This document shows, in pieces, positions 39,645 to 41,310 of a stretch of 41,310 nt of DNA. A program made the translations under genes and the position numbers. Numbering within the stretch: position 1 is the first letter of the stretch; each line of letters opens with the position of its first letter. The stretch is from Nocardia niigatensis NBRC 100131 (GTDB lineage Bacteria > Actinomycetota > Actinomycetes > Mycobacteriales > Mycobacteriaceae): contig NZ_BAGC01000105.1 in the NCBI RefSeq assembly GCF_000308655.1, forward strand, positions 1 to 41,310, given 5' to 3'. The notes below the pieces were generated by a model. It did no database searches and had not been told where the DNA came from. It saw nothing but the letters and a program-made list of their open reading frames with translations.

Positions 39645-40127
39645 CTATCCGCGAAGAAACCGGCTCGGGACGTCCGCCACCAGTTGGCGATCGACGATGT
39701 CGGTGAGCAGATCGCGCACCCGGGTCACCGTCCGCTCGGTGTCGTCGTAGCGGTTGGCTGCGCCGGGGCGGGTTTTCACCTCGATCAGGACACCGTCCAC
39801 GATCAGGTCGGCATCGGCGGCGCACAGCTTCGAGGCCGAGAATGTCGGGCCCAGGACCGCCACCGGCGTTGTGGTGGAGAGGAAGTCGGCCAGTTCGGCC
39901 AGCGCGAGCTGATACAGCGACCGCACCTCGGCGACGGCGTCGCCAGGAGCGAGCGTCAGCAGGTCCTCGGTGGTGAACCGGCCACTGCGAATCGGTTCGG
40001 CCAGCGGCGCGACAAGACGTTCCAGCGTCGTCACACCCTGTGGCAGCAGCACGCGGCGAGTCCGCAGCCACGCCACCGCGCCGGAGAAGATCGCTTTCGG
40101 GCCGTCGCCGGTCATCCACGCCCGCGA
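39645..40127 (-). pseudogene. Chimera: Tn3 transposase fragment joined to a nuclease-like protein
   Basis: The first part (about 40127-39990) reads SRAWMTGDGPKAIFSGAVAW then LRTRRVLLPQGVTTLERLVA, the DUF4158 N-terminal domain of Tn3-family transposases. It is joined in frame to an unrelated segment, DAVAEVRSLYQLALAELADF then DADLIVDGVLIEVKTRPGA. That has the D-x(n)-E-x-K pattern of a PD-(D/E)xK-like family found in actinobacterial hypotheticals. The end (YDDTERTVTRVRDLLTDIVD) lacks the rest of that family. The frame is open but reads as a fusion of two broken genes. Confidence 0.55.
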
Positions 40128-40329
40128 CCCGGACACCGGCGACCACCGGGTCACCGACGGCGAGGAGTACCTTGGTCGGATCGCCCGTCAGGTCACCGCG
40201 ACCGGGCGCCGCGGGCGCTGGCAAGCCCTCGACCCGCACAACACGGTCCTGCGCGGCGGGCCGTGGAACACCATCGACGAAGCCCTGACCGCGCTACTGG
40301 CTCACCACCTCGAACTGCAGGAGTCGTGA
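40128..40329 (+). pseudogene. C-terminal fragment of a hypothetical protein
   Basis: The plus frame reads HRVTDGEEYLGRIARQVTAT, RGRWQALDPHNTVLRGGPWN and TIDEALTALLAHHLELQES-stop. It has good coding character and looks like the end of a conserved actinobacterial protein. Its N-terminus is replaced by the Tn3 transposase fragment on the other strand. Not recognised further. Confidence 0.45.
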
Positions 40330-40605
40330 TGCCCCGAATGTCGGGCGCCGAGTACGCCGACGACCTGACCCAGCGCGTCCACGAACTGAGCCGCCGCGCC
40401 GACGAGGAAGTCCGTCCAGGAACGATTCCTCGGACGCCCCGGCCCCGACCGCGCCGTCTACGCCGGCCGCAGCCCCGAGGACTGCCTGATCGAGGAACTC
40501 ACCGAAAACCCTGCCATCCAGAACATCCCGGCGCTCCGCCGCGGCGGAGCGCCTCGACGAGGACGGGGCGTCACCGACGAGTTCCGCGCGGCATCGCGTT
40601 CGTGA
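40330..40605 (+). pseudogene. Small hypothetical protein broken by a 4-bp duplication
   Basis: From ATG 40330 (overlapping the previous stop, TGATG) the product reads MPRMSGAEYADDLTQRVHEL then SRRADEEV. A tandem GTCC duplication at 40410-40417 shifts the frame. Removing it restores QERFLGRPGPDRAVYAGRSP and EDCLIEELTENPAIQNIPAL. A further shift near 40540 leads to VTDEFRAASRS. Unknown family; the previous fragment's stop/start overlap suggests they were once an operon. Confidence 0.5.
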
Positions 40606-40649
40606 TCGCACTGCTCGCGGATACGACCTTCGATTCCTAATCGGGATGT

Positions 40650-40745
40650 CAACTGCTTCGAAGGTTGGGAATGCCCGATCTCAGGCCCCTTGCCGACGTC
40701 CACTCCGGCCCAGAGGCCCGTTCCAATGTCGACTCCTCGGTTCAT
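40650..40745 (-). pseudogene. Possible IS110 transposase N-terminal scrap
   Basis: The minus-strand frame from 40745 reads MNRGVDIGTGLWAGVDVGKG. The WAGVDVGKG segment matches the first DEDD motif of IS110 transposases (compare YCGVDVGKG in the element at 11849-13093). Nothing else of the gene remains. The match is short, so the call is weak. Confidence 0.35.
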
Positions 40746-40881
40746 CGAACATGTTGTCCCGCAGACGACTTTGCTGGCCAGTCCCTACACAGCGACGAGT
40801 TCGCAATTCCTAATCAGCAGCCGAGTCGCCCTGGAGGGTGCCGGGCGGCCAATCGAACCGAGCCACACCAACGGCAGACTG

Positions 40882-40969
40882 CTGAAAGCCACACCCGACA
40901 CCCCTGGGAACCAGGACCCTACGACTGGCCCGAATACTCCCGGAGCAAAACGGTAGGGACTACTGACCG
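40882..40969. repeat. 87-bp direct repeat, copy 2
   Basis: The near-identical counterpart of bases 2-88, in the same orientation, 40.88 kb away. Here it lies inside short frames whose reading (LLKATPDTPGNQDPTTGP) parallels copy 1. Sequence on either side of the two copies is unrelated as far as can be seen. Confidence 0.85.
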
Positions 40970-41101
40970 CCGAAGCCAACCGCGCCCCGGCCGCAACGTC
41001 CGCTGGCTGATCGGCAGTGCCCGGAAAAATTCTGTAGTGGAAGCTCTAGACATTCCGTATGTGGCTGTGTAATTTCACTGTCGTCTAAAGTGAGAGATCG
41101 A

Positions 41102-41272
41102 GTGACTGGGCAGGTGAACTGCCTGGTATGCGGTACCCCCGCCCCCTCCGGGGCAGGCGAGAATCCGGCTGGCCCTCTGGCTGCTGGACCGCCGCCGGAG
41201 GGGCGGGGCACAGCAAGGCAAGGACTTTCGCAGGCAAGACCCGTACGTATGGAGGTGGTGGCCACTGAGTAG
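41102..41272 (+). CDS. Possible small CxxC protein
   Basis: GTG 41102 opens a 56-aa frame starting MTGQVNCLVCGTPAPSGAGE, with a CxxC pair like the start of short actinobacterial zinc-ribbon proteins, after an AT-richer promoter-like stretch (41030-41095). The second Cys pair expected in that family is not seen, so it may be damaged or a chance frame. Confidence 0.35.
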   Translation: MTGQVNCLVCGTPAPSGAGENPAGPLAAGPPPEGRGTARQGLSQARPVRMEVVATE

Positions 41273-41290
41273 TCGACAACCTGTTCCGCG

Positions 41291-41308
41291 ACCCGAGACG
41301 TCTCGGGT
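41291..41308. repeat. Perfect 18-bp palindrome
   Basis: ACCCGAGAC followed directly by its exact reverse complement, two bases from the end of the window. It could be an operator, a recombination site or the end of a mobile element; the window ends too soon to tell. Confidence 0.5.
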
Positions 41309-41310
41309 GC

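Noticed and set aside
1..41310. CRISPR array or cas genes
   Set aside because: No regularly spaced short direct repeats and no Cas motif were seen; the only clustered repeats (28579-28748) are irregular, partly inverted and beside a tniA fragment.
1..41310. tRNA or rRNA genes
   Set aside because: No TTCRA-type T-arm with a matching acceptor stem was noticed by eye; nothing resembling rRNA. A dedicated tRNA search was not possible.

Overview
The window looks like a stretch of actinomycete chromosome, most likely Nocardia or a close relative. The DNA is GC-rich with strong GC3 bias. It encodes a deazaflavin (F420) dependent nitroreductase-like protein, a mycothiol-dependent maleylpyruvate-isomerase-like protein, a FadD15-type acyl-CoA ligase, an ECF sigma factor with a SnoaL-like tail, and many TetR/MarR/PaaX/AraC regulators. 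The genus is an inference from gene content only.

Layout. 1-3.0 kb: 87-bp repeat, alpha/beta hydrolase + MFS exporter, divergent TetR regulator with palindromic operator. 3.1-5.1 kb: wreckage of a bifunctional oxidoreductase/methyltransferase gene cut by a truncated IS256-family element. 5.1-9.3 kb: DJ-1/PfpI neighbourhood (four-gene operon headed by a DJ-1 protein, a divergent GlxA-type AraC regulator, and an exported DJ-1 protein). 9.8-11.8 kb: VOC pseudogene, two single genes bracketed by three copies of a 35-bp palindromic repeat, and a GNAT. 11.8-14.3 kb: IS110-family element with an in-frame amber codon, then an esterase fragment and a radical-SAM-like pseudogene. 14.3-17.8 kb: a large protein with five DUF349 repeats and a Cys-rich N-terminus, TniQ and XRE fragments, amphi-Trp protein. 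18.2-20.9 kb: ECF sigma factor, mycothiol-dependent enzyme, gene debris and a solo IS256 end. 20.9-26.8 kb: the main metabolic block, with a crotonase + acyl-CoA ligase operon opposite a PaaX-like regulator, and a MarR regulator coupled to a long-chain acyl-CoA ligase. 26.9-30.3 kb: ISL3 element, a Tn7/Tn5053-like transposon end with a truncated tniA, a cupin, and an IS5 fragment that cuts a NERD-domain gene. 31.3-41.3 kb: gamma-carbonic-anhydrase-like protein, Tn3 resolvase and transposase remnants, secreted lipase-like hydrolase bracketed by two further 35-bp repeats, winged-helix regulator + membrane protein, phosphotransferase, DNA ligase pseudogene, diguanylate cyclase, decayed hypotheticals, and the second copy of the 87-bp repeat.

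How it works together. Four regulator/target units look functional: TetR-MFS-hydrolase; GlxA-DJ-1 operon; PaaX-crotonase-acyl-CoA ligase; MarR-FadD. Each has a divergent or coupled arrangement, and several have a visible inverted repeat in the control region. The rest is a mosaic scarred by at least six transposon families (IS256, IS110, ISL3, IS5, Tn3, Tn7/Tn5053-like), with about a dozen broken genes. No complete defence, CRISPR or biosynthetic system is visible. The most unusual signals are the 35-bp palindromic repeat that flanks single genes, the 87-bp direct repeat near both window ends, the cluster of putative transposase-binding repeats before a truncated tniA, and the DUF349-repeat protein.
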